The notes below the pieces were generated by a model. That model was given only the letters and a program-made list of their open reading frames with translations, searched no databases and had not been told where the DNA came from. 64,000 nucleotides of DNA from Valencia hispanica. Taxonomy: Eukaryota > Chordata > Actinopteri > Cyprinodontiformes > Valenciidae. A program made the position numbers and the translations under genes. Below are positions 21,660 to 33,955 of this stretch, piece by piece (the stretch's first letter is position 1; the number at the start of each line of letters is the position of its first letter). The stretch lies in the NCBI GenBank assembly GCA_963556495.2, contig OY747722.1, positions 26,177,501-26,241,500 of the forward strand, read 5' to 3'.

Positions 21660-22177
21660 CCGGAATTGCGCTGCTCAAGGTGGCACCATATTGGAGTAGC
21701 TCTGTTACTTTCGTTCTGATTTTTTTTCTTTTTAAAAACTTTTATTCCTCCATTTCTGGTAGAAACATTGTTTTTGTGGACAACTGTTCTCTCTGGTTTT
21801 GAATGCTTTGCAGCCGGAAGGATTTTTGCTGATACTTTTATATTTTGGACTTTTGTTATGATGCATAACCATGGCAACAAGGTGGTTTACAACTAGGAGT
21901 AGCTGATTAACATCACAATAGCTCAAATAATACCTCAACTGCAGCCGCAAAACCCTGATGAGTTGAAAAGGAGACGCCATGGATCCAGAGTAAGGCGAAG
22001 AGGAGACAGAAAAGGAAGAATTTCAAACCATCTCCATCAATTATAATGGGCAATGTGAGATCGTTGGCAAACAGTTTGGATGCTAAGGACCCTCTGGAGA
22101 GATTGGTGTGCAAAAAAGGATTTTTCATAAAATGAACATTATGGAGCATCCTGTACATCAGACTGTCATATGACCAG
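21660..22177 (+). mobile_element. Internally deleted LINE copy B (less deleted type)
   Basis: Same 5' end as copies A and C (cggaattgcgctgctcaagg at 21661). It also keeps about 150 bp that A and C lack: a basic segment and the start of the endonuclease domain (PSIIMGNVRSLANSLDAK). It then jumps near 22122 to the 3' region (aaggatttttcataaaatga) and stops at about 22177 within the gactgtcatatgac phrase. The 3' tail is missing. Frameshifts and a TAG break the coding part. Confidence 0.8.
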
Positions 22178-23527
22178 TAGTCGAGGTGAGGGGGGAGCGG
22201 GGGGGACGTCGCTCCCCTTAGAAAGAAATCCGACATATAACGTCCCACCGGTAAAAGTCCCGTCCTCCATCTCCATCCCTTCCATTTTACAGTAAATATT
22301 GTATGGAAATATAAATCATAAATAGAAGTTAAATGCATGTAACACATTTTGCATCCATGTTTTTACTCGGTTTTGTAAAAGTTTTAAAGAAGTTTTCATC
22401 ATGACCTTAGGTGTCTCCATATCCGCATACGTCATCACTTCGGTTAAACGCTGCCACCTCATTGCTCTAAAACGGGTACGTAGCAGCCGTATCACTCCTT
22501 TCTCACTAAGGCGAAAACAAACTAGTCCCGAGTTAAAACATCGATCATAAAAAAACTGGCATTACAGAAGGAGAACTTTTACTTTTGAACTAAGTGCGAA
22601 CGTATTTATTTTATGAAGTAAACAGTTTGTAGAGTTTGCCAGAAGGCGGAATGAGATTCATTTCTAAAGACATTTTCGGGGTTCACCTTATGGCCAAGAG
22701 AGCGGAAAAAGCTGCATTACAAAAGTCCAATCATGCCCAAACGAGCGACTGGTCAGCGGGATGTCCGGGATTTGTTTTAAAGAAAAAAAATTACAGGTGA
22801 GCTATTAATCTCAATTTACCTAGCCTGCTTTTTGTTATGTAAAGACCACCTGACTCGCCACAGGTGTACGCACAGATCCCAGGATGCTACCCTCCAAACT
22901 ACCTAAGATGAACGGGTGACCCCCCACATCTCTCTTGTTAATTAGCTTGCTAAAATACATGACTTGTCATTCAGTCAAGACACGCATGCAGCTTGCTGAA
23001 TCTGCACTAGATGTCGACTTTTTTTTACACATCCAGCCATAATCGGCCTAGGAAAAATAATCAGGTTTTTGACCGTTTATTAATTTTTTTATTTATTAGC
23101 GCAATCTGCTTCACACAGTCCATTGATTAAAGGTGGTGCAGGTTGTCAGACCTCATCTGACAGTGCCGACATTTAGCCATAATCAGGACGAATGTGACTG
23201 CTCCCCCCCCCCCTCTTTTATGATCATGACCGTGGTAAACATGGAACAGATTAGGCCTCTTTAATCTTAATTACAGTATTTTACCAGTAGCCGGCCTATG
23301 AAATATTTTTCACAAGGATAATTTCCTCACCAATAGGGCCCGTGCAGGCAACACAAACGTTTTAGGATAAATAAAATAGAAAAGACTAATTTTGTTTGGT
23401 CTTTCATGTTAAATAACCAATACTTTGTTTTGTTTAGGCCTAGTTTGCACGAGAAAACTTCTGCTCTGCAATTATTTCCTAAGGCTTCTTTGCAAGGTGC
23501 TGGTATCTGCTTTGCTTCACAGATATA
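22178..23527. other. Non-coding stretch before the Tc1 element
   Basis: No gene is supported. A GC-rich patch at 22185-22280 (gggggacgtcgctcccctta) and a C-run at 23200-23212 look like transposon debris. The rest is AT-rich without a readable frame. Confidence 0.4.
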
Positions 23528-25123
23528 CAGTGGCTTGCAAAAGTATTCGGCCCCCTTGAACTTTTCCACATTTTGTCACATTACAGCCACAAGCATGAAT
23601 CAATTTTATTGGAACTCCACGTGCAAGACCAATACAAAGTGGTGTACATGTGAGAAGTGGAACGAAAATCATACATGATTCCAAACATTTTTTACAAATA
23701 AATAACTGAAAAGTGGGGTGTGCGTAATTATTCAGCCCCATAAATCAAAGCTTTGTAGAACCACCTTTTGCTGCAATTACAGCTGCCAGTCTTTTAGGGT
23801 ATGTCTCTACCAGCTTTGCACATCTACAGACTGAAATTCTTTCCCATTCTTCTTTGCAAAACAGCTCCAGCTCAGTCAGATTAGATGGACAGCGTTTGTG
23901 AACAGCAGCTTTCAGATCTTGCCACAGATTCTCGATTGGATTTAGATCTGGACTTTGACTGGGCCATTCTAACACATGGATATGTTTTGTTTAAACCATT
24001 CCATTGTTGCCCTGTCTTTATGTTTAGGGTCGTTGTCCTGCTGGAAGGTGAACCTCCGCCCCAGTCTCAAGTCTTTTACAGACTCCAAGAGGTTTTCTTC
24101 CAAGATTGCCCTGTATTTGGCTCCATCCATCTTCCCATCAACTCTGACCAGCTTCCCTGTCCCTGCTGATGAGAAGCACCCCCAGAGCATGATGCTGCCA
24201 CCACTATATTTGACAGTGGGGATGGTGTGTTCAGAGTGATGTGCAGTGTTAGTTTTCCGCCACACATAGCGTTTTGCATTTTGGCCAAAAAGTTCAATTT
24301 TGGTCTCATCTGACCAGAGCACCTTCCTCCACGTTTGCTGTGTCCCCCACATGGCTTGTGGCAAACTGCAAACGGGACTTTTTATGGTTTTCTTTTAACA
24401 ATGGCTTTCTTCTTGCCACTCTTCCATAAAGGCCAACTTTGTGCAGTGCACCACTAATAGTTCATAGATTCACCCACCTGAGCTGTAGATCTCTGCAGAT
24501 CGTCCAGAGTCACCATGGGCCTCTTGGCTGCATTTCTGATCAGCGCTCTCCTTGTTCGGCCTGTGAGTTTAGGTGGACGGCCTTGTCTTGGTAGGTTTAC
24601 AGTTGTGCCATACTCCTTCCATTTCTGAATGATCGTTTGAACAGCGCTCCGTGGGATGTTCAAGGCTTGGGAAATCTTTCTGTAGCCTAAGCCTGCTTTA
24701 AATTTCTCAATAACTTTATCCCTGACCTGTCTGGTTTGTTCTTTGGACTTCATGGTGTTGTTGCTACCAACATTCTCTTAGACAACCTCTGAGGCCGTCA
24801 CAGGGCAGCTGTATTTGCACTGACATTAGATTACACACAGGTGCACTCTATTTAGTCATTAGCACTCATCAGACAATGTCTATGGGCAACTGACTGCACT
24901 CAGACCAAAGGGGGCTGAATAATTACGCACACCCCACTTTTCACTTATTCATTTTGTAAAAAATTTTTGGAATCATGTATGATTTTCGTTCCACTTCTCA
25001 CGTTTACACCACTCTGTATTGGTCTTTCACGCGGAATTCCAATAAAATTGATTCATGTTTGTGGCTGTAATGTGACAAAATGTGGAAAAGTTCAAGGGGG
25101 CCAAATACTTTTGCAAGCCACTG
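23528..25123 (-). mobile_element. Tc1/mariner element, nearly complete, long TIRs
   Basis: The element is flanked by TA on both sides (23526-23527 and 25124-25125), begins CAGTGGCTTGCAAAAGTATT and ends with the reverse complement. The two ends match as inverted repeats for roughly 210 bp (23528-23737 and about 24912-25123) with scattered differences, for example attcagccccat against gggggctgaat. The single gene lies between them on the minus strand. Length (1,596 bp) is typical for a complete Tc1 element. Because the TIRs remain largely intact and the ends are exact, this is one of the younger insertions in the window. It is still inactive because the transposase is frameshifted. Confidence 0.93.
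23745..24753 (-). pseudogene. Tc1 transposase, frameshifted
   Basis: DD34E transposase inside the Tc1 element, in three frames. Piece 1 (24454-24753) starts MKSKEQTRQVRDKVIEKF and carries the paired helix-turn-helix DNA-binding region with the GRPPKLTGRTRRALIRN linker. Piece 2 (23969-24364) has the first catalytic Asp in LWSDETK, then GGSIMLWGCFS and the second Asp in FQQDNDPKHK. Piece 3 (23745-23975) has the catalytic Glu in [11 protein letters not shown]. All three catalytic residues are present. Breaks are a frameshift with stops near 24370-24455 and a 1-base shift near 23975. It would have cut and pasted the element at TA sites; this copy cannot make the full protein. Confidence 0.93.
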
Positions 25124-25316
25124 TATAAAGCCTCATTTCACCCGATCTTGTTTAACTGTAATGCAGGCTATTCAGTTGTAGTCCCCTAACATTCCGGCCA
25201 ATTCTGCGATACAAAATACTCTATAAATACCACCTTTTTTAAATTAAAATCCAGATTTTTGGCGGAAAAAATTACCATCCCCCCTGAAATTGTTTTATAA
25301 CTTGATTACTGCATAT
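25124..25316. other. Short non-coding spacer
   Basis: Nothing recognised between the Tc1 right end and the following LINE 3' end. Confidence 0.4.
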
Positions 25317-25486
25317 AACTACAGAGCATCTTCAGTCAGAGGCTCCTTCTGATCTGCAGAGCGCTACAGGAGATCATCCCTTTTCACAGCCATCAGCATC
25401 TACAGCAAATCTTTGAAGAAACTTGGATAATGACTTACAACATTTAATTTCCCTTTGGGATTAATAAAGTAATTTTGAATTGAAGA
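25317..25486 (+). mobile_element. LINE 3' end fragment, (TTGAA)n family
   Basis: tacagagcatcttcagtcag, then ctgcagagcgctacagga and the terminal phrase ttgggattaataaagtaatt with gaattgaag. This is the same 3' end as copies A and C (20819-21351 and 60271-60815), here severely 5'-truncated. Confidence 0.85.
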
Positions 25487-26721
25487 CAGACAGCAAAGAA
25501 CTACCTCGTACCCACTTAAAGCTCAGTCTGCATACAACAATGAAAGCTTTTTAAAATCACACTGATGATCAAAAAGCTTCTTACTGACCAATAGTCTGCA
25601 AAAGGAGCCTGCATGATAAATCAGTTAGGAGACACCGTCCAGAGAAAGCAAACACGCTACAACGTGGAGCTCGGTCAATGAGACAGATGGGACAAGCGGT
25701 GGGCTTTACTCAAGTGCTACGCTATAGATGAGAACGGACCACTGAGTATATTTTGAGAAGTACGGCCGCCATCTGCTCAAATCGTTACAAGTGTGATGGT
25801 GGAGATTCAGCCATTTTTAAATCGCAGAAGTAATCTCATGTGTTCTGTTCCAATAACACCCTAGAGAGATGCACACCGCTGGTGTCAGACCTTGTTCATT
25901 GATGGCAGTCATTCCAGTCTTGTCAGACAGACCCTCTGATGAGTAACCCATCCTGTGCAACTGGAAGAAAATGTCAAACCAAACAGTTAAAATGATGCGA
26001 AGCTCAGAACACGTATCAAGCAATTGCTTTGACTATTTATCACTGAATTGCTTCAGCCATCCCAATCTATGAAAGAAACCTCTCTGCAGTCCATTGACTT
26101 TAATTCATTCACCAAGGGTCTGCTAATCTGCCCGACTGAGGGCTCAAAGAAGAAGGGTTTTGCTACAAACAGCGATGTTTATAGATGTGGAGAAAGGATC
26201 TTTTTTCAGCAGATGACTCCTGGCAGAACCCAACATTACATCTAGAGGGATTTGAAAGAGATGTGTCAGTGGATATGAGATTTCTGTTTTTGATCCAAAG
26301 TACAACCTTTCAAAGCTGCGGGAAGCCCTCAAGCACTAGAGTCTGTCAGAAACAGAGTGGGAAACCTGATGTAGGACATTTTAAGCCGCAAGTAGATGGC
26401 TTCATCTCAGGAAAACCTCTCAAAAGTTAACTATATTCTTTCTTCTTTATGAGGAAGCCTTGTTAGTTGAGTGAAGAAATGCTGAACAAGTGCAAGATCT
26501 GTTCTACATAAAGTTTTTGCCCTTTTGTATAATTCTCTTTTCTCTTCACACCCAAATGTTTTATATTATTAAACTTATATTCATACTAAACAATAACTTG
26601 AGTAAATAAATTTTTTATTTATTTATGCAGGGCAGAAAAGGTTCACGTGTCCTAAAAACACCTTGATGACCCCTTAGATTTTTGGGAAAATATTTGAAAG
26701 TTTGGCAAGGCAGTAGTGGAA

Positions 26722-26723
<2 letters not shown>
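25487..26723. other. Non-coding stretch
   Basis: No gene supported. Small open frames (25817-26023, 26048-26245, 26185-26430) overlap on both strands without recognisable motifs. Confidence 0.4.
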
Positions 26724-26809
<86 letters not shown>

Positions 26810-26812
26810 CGT
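26724..26812. repeat. Compound microsatellite (TA)n(TG)n
   Basis: About 32 TA dinucleotides followed by about 12 TG/GT dinucleotides ending in gcgt. Probably length-polymorphic. Confidence 0.95.
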
Positions 26813-26834
26813 ATAAATGTATAAGTCGGAACAA

Positions 26835-27650
26835 ACACTTCTATCACTTATATGTTCGACCAGCCAAAATAATAAATGGCAGGAGCCCATAAGTCATAAA
26901 ATAATTCAAATAAAGTTTAGGCATTATTTTTTCCAACACATACAATTTCTTGAAACTCTCTTGCCACTGTTCAAGATTTGGAGGAGCTTAAGCCAGGATC
27001 TAGTAATCATCTTTTTTGCAACTAGCAAACAAAATGTGGACTAGTTGAGTTTTTTCTCTTCCGCAAACCTTAAGCATCCTTATTATGTAATATAGTGGAT
27101 CTAACGGTAAATTAAACTGTGATATTGCCTGAACCTCTCTTTGAACTCCCTGCCAATATGGCATCAAAATAAGGCGATCCCAAAAAATATGTGTATGGTC
27201 TCCAATGTTATTACAGTTCCTCCAGCATAAAATAGATGATTTTTGTCATAACCAATATGATGGAGGGAGTCCTGAAGAATCTCATCATGACCTTCAAATT
27301 AAATTCCTCTCATGTTGGGCTGTAATTTTATGACACCTTTCACATGTCAATTCCCATTCTTCATTATTAATAATAATATTTGCTTCCAAGTCCCATTTTT
27401 CTTTTAGGTCTAATGAATTATTTTAGAAATGATATTGTAAGAGTTTGGAAATGTTTGACATAGATCTAATAGGAGTAGGTCTCAAATTCTCCCATTCATC
27501 AAAAGCCAATATGTAGCCCTGTATTTGCAATTACTGGTAGAAATCTTAGGAGCATATGCCATATTTATCCTGCAGTTGTTTAAAAGATTTTAAAAAGTGT
27601 CCCCCCAAAATCCTAAACCCCTTTTGTTTGAAAAAAAATAAAAATAAATC
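26835..27650 (-). mobile_element. L1-clade LINE, ORF2 C-terminal relic
   Basis: Read on the minus strand, broken frames give KWDLEANIIINNEEWEL..CERCHKIT, then YAGG-TVITLETIHIFFG (the cysteine-containing C-terminal region where fish L1 ORF2 reads C-W--C-----HTHIFW-CP), then LMPYWQGVQREVQAIS, LPLDPLYYI and LEKIMPKLYLN. Order and spacing match the end of an L1 ORF2. Multiple stops and frameshifts; no poly(A) tail identified. The adjacent microsatellite lies past its 3' side. Confidence 0.75.
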
Positions 27651-30299
27651 AGCTAGCTTAGCGATTTTAAGCACTGTAGAGGTTGTTATGGGTGCCACTT
27701 GGTCTCTTTTACCATTTACTTCATGATCTGAAACATTGAGGTGTGACTATAAGCTAAAGAAATGTGACGCATGGCAAATTTATTTTTACAATACCATATG
27801 GTACAGCGCCATTTTTGCACATATTACTCTGTCTCCTATGGAAGTCCAGTACTAAACATTGTGTATCCTCTTATTTCATTAAAAACAGCTTATTTACAGT
27901 ATCTGTTTTTCCATAACTTAACATTTCTAGCCGTTTCACTTAAGTTGCTTTGAAATAGAAAATATACGATGTCATCAACAGGCACAACCCGAGGCCCACC
28001 TTTCATTCATTTTAATTCAAACCATACTTCTACCCTTAATTAGTTGCTGCGGAAAATAATTAAAGACTTGCCTCCTAGTCTAATGAGTGAGTCTGGGGAG
28101 CTAAATAAGAAGCTGATGGCCGCACGCATTCCAACATCAATCCAATTATGCCCGTGTCCTTGTCAGTAGCTACCCTGCGTGAGGGGACAAAACAATTTAG
28201 GCCCACGCCCCATGAAACACATCAAAGTGTGTAACTGGCTTATGCAACGTCACCTACCAGCTCTGCCCGGTGCACATCCGGTCTCCTTGGAGCTGAGGGG
28301 TTTCTGTTGCTGTTGGGAACGGGGGAAGGTTAATAGAATGAGTCTGTGTGCATGCAGTGTTAGGAGGGATTTCCATTCTGAGCACAGAGTGGTAGGGGGG
28401 GAGGCAGCACAATTACTCACATTTCTAAATGCAGCCCTTTTTTAGGACAGATTACTTATTTATTCACCTTCACATGATTGTACAAGACATCTGTAATTCT
28501 AGGACTGTATAATCTATGGCTAATAAAGTCCCACCAAAGTTAAACCACATGGACACCCAGACAATCTGGCTGTGTCTCTCAGTTAATGCATAAGTAATTT
28601 TGTATTTTAGACAGAACATTATCTTAAAATGTGATAAATGATATTACATAAATTACAAAATCCAAAAATGTATATTAACCAATTTTTCTAGTTAAATTTA
28701 AATGCAAAACATGAGAGAAAAACAACATTAAAAAAACCACATTTCTTATCTGTGGAAGGAAACGGAAAAAATGGTGGAAACAGCACAATGTTTGTAAGAC
28801 GAAACAGCAGCGCTCTTTGTATTATCCCATTTAAAGCATAACAATTGATATTCACACATGTTTTTGTTTCTATTACCTTGGCACAAGACCCTTCACATGC
28901 TTAGAATGCTGGTCTGGAAGTTCCCCACCAAAGCATCATGTGTAATGAAAATAGGCTGGATGGTAATTAATCCCAATTTTATCTAAAGAAGCTTGAATGA
29001 ATTTTGAAGGGAAAAAAATGAAAAGTTGTTTAAAATGAATCCCTGTTATCAGCGCAGATTGTACAACACACAATCCAGTTCTGAATGCCGTTTCTGGACA
29101 AGCCACTTTTTACTTTCTTCAAAGGATTGGAAGATATATGGAAAAATATATGTGTGTGCGTGTGTTTATGTGAGGGAGCAAGGGGGAGGTTTGCGTTGAT
29201 CGTAAACAAGAGCAGCGGGAAAACAAATTGGTGGTTCTCCCCACTGCTTCCTGCCCGGACCCAATCGATGATGCGTGATAAGGCAGCGGCGAGATCTTGG
29301 GGGAAGACAGATGGAGTCAGTGTGGAGTGCGGCATCTGTGGAGCAGCGGCTGTCACACAAAGCCAAGACACCAGAGGAGCTGTTCTGCATTCCCAGAGGA
29401 GGCGCTGCTGCAGTTAATTTAAAAGCTGTAAATGAAATATGGTCTGCAGACGGGACAGGCTATAAATTAGGGAAGCATCATGCAGTCATTTTCAGTTTGT
29501 AGTGTTTGTTTATACCTTTGAATTTAGAAATAGTAAATGCACACTGCATCCAATAACAAGGAATACAGATTTGATGGATACGTTTTATTTCCTATAGCAT
29601 ATTACTTTTTCAGCGTTTTATGTATTTTACTGATTGTTATCCATCAAGCCAATTCCTGAGGGAGGAATTGCAACAGAACTACAGTTTAAGTATCATTAAC
29701 AAGAACTGGCTGAAAGTTATTTCACTAAAAATGTATATGTATGTATTTTTAATACAATGGGTCAACAAGATTTTGTTGAAAAGATTATTCATGACCAAAT
29801 ATTTGTGGTTGAACTGCAGAAAAAAAACCAGCTTTTAAAATCTTAATTTTTTTTTTTTTTTTGTAGTTCATAGCTTAACAACAGTTTAAGAGTCTGCCAG
29901 CTCCCTCCATAGTCAACATCCTGCATTACAGAATTCTGTGATAAACATAAAATGCTGGTACTGAAGGAAACTGAGAATTAAGACAGTTTCACTGTTATCT
30001 ACATTTGAACAATCTATAAATGACCAAATACAAAGACACAAAAACAGTGTTAAGTTCCTAGTCAAAGAAATCTGCTGAACATGATTTACTTGGACTGGAG
30101 TTCAAAAAGTTAGCTCTATTAGACAAATGCTGTGTAAAAGTTAATCTTTTAATTTCATCTCTTGTCTGGAGCTAGTATGGTACATGTTGGTTAAACCTAA
30201 TATGAACTAAATAACTGCTGATGTGCTTCATAATGGCGTCTTGTTTAGATGAAGCTGAAGTTTACTCCACCTCTTCTTAATTCCAGCCACTTTTCCTCA
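27651..30299. other. Non-coding; two less AT-rich patches
   Basis: No gene or repeat family could be assigned. Patches at about 28110-28440 and 29170-29470 are GC-richer than their surroundings and free of recognisable transposon text. They carry overlapping open frames on both strands but no protein domain I know. They could be conserved non-coding DNA or unrecognised exons. Confidence 0.35.
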
Positions 30300-30700
30300 A
30301 CGTATCCAAGATCTGGTCGCAGAGGCAATGGGGTTCAGGAGGAAAACTGATTTTCCAATAACAGTCTCTAGCTCATTCCGGGGAATCCCACGGCATTCCC
30401 AGAGCAGGAAGGACTTCCAGTCTCTCCATAAAGTTCTAGGTCTTGCTCAGGATCCCTTTCTAAATTAACCCTAAATAAAGACATTAAAAGTCATGTTTGG
30501 TCAAACCATTTTATTTAACCATCAATCACATCCTTAGGATCAAATGCCCAAATTATCTCAGACTACTTTCGATGCGGAGGGTAGGGCTATCCCCACCCCT
30601 ACCCCTAACTACATCACTATAGAGTGAGGAAGTTAATTCTAACTGCTTGCATCTGGGATCTTGTTCGTTTGGTCGATAAATTGGCAACAGAGGATCCCCC
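30300..30700 (-). mobile_element. RTE/Rex3-like LINE relic (C-terminal region)
   Basis: Plus-strand phrases agatctggtcgcagaggcaa, cggggaatcccacggcattc, gacttccagtctctccataa, caaatgcccaaattatctca, tttcgatgcggagggtaggg and tgcttgcatctgggatcttg follow in order. On the minus strand they correspond to the well-known fish LINE C-terminus (in order, roughly IQAAEM..R..G, RSQ..WFGHL.RMP, RPRTRW.D, ERLG.PPEEL). Indels destroy the frame. Clade from memory. Confidence 0.7.
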
Positions 30701-33645
30701 CCATTTGATCCTACAACCACTCTTAAGGCACCAAGATACTGCAGAGGGCAGTCCAGCTAGCATCCTCTATAACATTTTAGCTACTCAACAATTTAGTGGT
30801 AGATGGCAAAGGCTTAATGCATCATTGTATCAGAGAGGGCATCTGCAACAAAATCTTGATAGTAGTTGACACTTAACTGAATGTAAGTCAAATTCATCAG
30901 TTACCACAGGAAGCCTTTGACTTTTATCTTTTACACAACCGCCAAACACGTAATGCTCAAAGCAAATATATAAGACAAAAAGCAAATCTCTTCCTGGCAG
31001 CTTGGGGACAAAAATAAAACAATTTCCTCGACTGACAGGCCGATAAGTCCAGAAGCTGCGAGGGGAGGTCACCTTCAGATAAACTAAGGTGTGTTAAATC
31101 ATTTATCACTGAATATGATAGATGGGAGCGGAAGTTTTAGATGCCAGGAATCATGGGAAGTGACTAGGGAAATAAATGAGTGTCCTTATGCTGTTAGAGA
31201 TCCCGGCAGGAACCAAGTAAACAGCCTGGAGTGAAGCGAAAAAGTCACATGATTGAGTTATGTTAAGGGAGGTGACCTGAAATTAGACGCTTTATGCTGA
31301 GGCGATTAGTTGAAGGTCAGTAAATACTGATGAACTGGAACCAATGTGCTGAATAAAACAAAAACCAAGGGAAATTACCCTATGACATTATAGCGTTATA
31401 GAAGTATAACACACTTAAGTAGTTTTGAGGCAATTAATTGTGGGATAAAAAATATACAGCGTATTTCAGAACCTATTTCAGTATATAAAGCATTTAGTAC
31501 CTGCACCGTAGACGAGATTAAAAACAGAATAGTTCAAATATAGCATGACTTGCCTAAAATCAATTACCTTTTGCAGACAGGAACTCCTAAATTAAGTTTT
31601 CAAATCTCCTTCAGGCTTATCAAAGCATCAGTGGGACAAACCCAACCTGCCTCTCCATCCTTTACAGAATAAGGATTAAGAACCAAGGCCTGAGTAGATT
31701 AAGGTGGTCCAAAGGGAAAAGTAGGAGCTCGGTTGTCGTACCAAGAGTTGTGGTGACTAGCTTTGATAGAGTCATGTCTTGCTTATAGCGATGTATTCGC
31801 TCCTTAGCTTTCACACACATGGCCGCATCCCATTCTTAATTGATAGGATCAAATGATGTTGGTCCAACGTTTACAGCTGTAACAGTTTCAGCACTTCTTT
31901 GAAGTCTTTCCACAAGGGTTAGGATTGAGTTTATGGGAATTCTCGACAATTTTTCCAGAACAGGTTTGTGAGGTCAAACACTGATGTTGGACGAGAAGGC
32001 CCAGTGTTCAGTCTGCACTCTTACCCTGGCATTCAACAGGGTTGGTGCACAACGTCTGCAAAGCGCAGTAAGCTGCCGTTACAGTTGTTTCAACTGGGCG
32101 CACAGCGGCATGAATCGAACTTGTTCCAGAAGCGTAGTTTCGCGGCAGTCCGCTAAATTTATGCGCTGGGTCTATTTTTTTATGCGCTACACTTCCAAAA
32201 CGCGTCAAGCTCAGCAGTTTAGATCAAGCCAGGCAGGAAATCAAACACGGGGAGCTGTGTGCAGTGTCTGGAAAATTTCAAAATAAAAGACGCATGCAGA
32301 TTTTCTTTTGCTTAACTATATAAAAAAAAATTAATTACCTGTGACACCAGGTTTGAAGTTAGTCTGCAGGTTTGTGATGCTTTAACATAGAATTAAATTT
32401 TTTTCCTGCTTACTATCATTCAGCTATGAAACTGTAATTCTCCTGTGATTTTGTGATCTCATGGGACCAGCTGCGGGGAACGCATTTGCAGGCATCGCTC
32501 GTCTAAAACGCTTCTGTTAGAAAAGGACGCCTGCTGAGGTCGCGGGGAAAACGGGTCTATTATGTTGCGCATCGCTTGCACATCCGGTGGAAAGCCGGGG
32601 TTATTCATCCCAAAGGTGTGGTTTCGGGTTGAGGTTCAATTGAGGTTTTCCTTAACAGCCTCTATCGTTCATCTCTGTATGGACCTTGCTCTGCACTCTG
32701 GTATAATAAATGGCCATCCCCGAACCGTTACCATAAAAGGTGGGAGCATTAACTTTTCCAAAATGTCTTAACGCTGAAGCATTATGAGTTCCTTTCACTG
32801 AAACTAAGGGACTGAACCCAACTCCTGAAAAACAACCAGGTAATACATTTTTTTTAATGATCTAGAAATGGTAGGAGCCTCTTCTGTGCTTTTGTAACAG
32901 AGTGTTAAGAGCCAGCAGTATATATTTACCGTTTCTGTCAGCACAACACAGGCAACTCAAGAACTTTGTTTCTTACTTCAAAATAAGACACTTAAATAGG
33001 GATACAATGTGTTAGACTTGCAGGACTCCCCTTTATATCTGAAGCATATAAACTCCATCAGTCGAACTCACATGCTGACAGCAACTGGATAGGGCTTTGC
33101 AAGGCAGACTTAATTTTTTTTGTGTGCTTATTTTTGCGACATCTTGTTAACACTCCAAATGACTACAGATTTTTAAGCAGCTTACACCTTGAACATGGAG
33201 CTCTTAATTTGCATTTGGAATATTTTTCCATTAGGATATTTTATTTTGCCCTTTTCTGCTGTCATGGAATAAATTGTCGGTGAGTAAGGTTTATGGGGTT
33301 CATTACAGATTTGGAGAGGTCTCCATGGATCGTTTTAGGTGTGAGGACTTGCAACCGATGCAGGAGAAATGTTAATTACCTCTCCAGCCTCAACGTTTAC
33401 ACAGTCTGCTCACATACACACATTTTAGGTTTGCTATCTCTGCCTCTGTGCTTCCGTCTTACTGCTACAACTAGGGATGTTCTATGCCAAGACAGACTGC
33501 CCCCACACAATACAGAATATAGATACATTCTGTCTTTAATTTTGCATTCCCTTAATAAAATGATAGTGTGGAGTTAGTGAAAAGAGTCCATTTGCAATGC
33601 TCTGTTGAATCTGAATGATTAATTTACTAATCAACTCGGCTGGGT
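30701..33645. other. Non-coding stretch
   Basis: No gene supported. The segment 31960-32290 is less AT-rich, with open frames on both strands (31984-32286 plus, 32008-32208 minus), but neither shows a known motif. It may be an old transposon. Confidence 0.35.
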
Positions 33646-33955
33646 GGTATAGTTGAAACCAGATATTTACATACACTGTATGAATAAAACCAATGATATT
33701 TTTTAAAATCTTATTCTCTGGCATTAAATCAGACTACATTATCCTTCCACAAGCTTAGCACAATTCTTTGCTGGAATTTTTTCCCATTCCTCCAGACAAA
33801 GCTGCTGGAACTGAGTCAGGTTTGTCCTAGCTCAAATGAGTCTTTTTCGCTCTGCCCACAAACTTTCAAAAGAGTTAGGATCAGGGGTTGTGACGGCCAC
33901 TCCTTGTTGTTCTTAATGTGCTTTGTAACTACTTTGGCAGTAGGATTAGAATGGA
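33646..33955 (-). mobile_element. Tc1-like relic of Sleeping-Beauty type
   Basis: The left end reads tatagttgaaaccagatatttacatacact, close to the TIR of the Sleeping Beauty/salmonid Tc1 subgroup (cagttgaagtcggaagttta). Downstream phrases (tcccattcctccagacaaag, ctggaactgagtcaggtttg, ccacaaactttcaaaagagt) match the C-terminal third of that transposase read on the minus strand. The right part is missing. Confidence 0.75.

Noticed and set aside
26652..26834. 60-codon frame rich in HTHTHIYIYIY
   Set aside because: A translation of the TA/TG microsatellite, not a protein.
29030..29417. Overlapping frames of about 110 codons on both strands
   Set aside because: Length follows from lower AT content; no splice context or domain supports either strand.
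31968..32286. Frames of 62-100 codons on both strands
   Set aside because: No domain and no matching neighbour exons; kept only as a less AT-rich patch.
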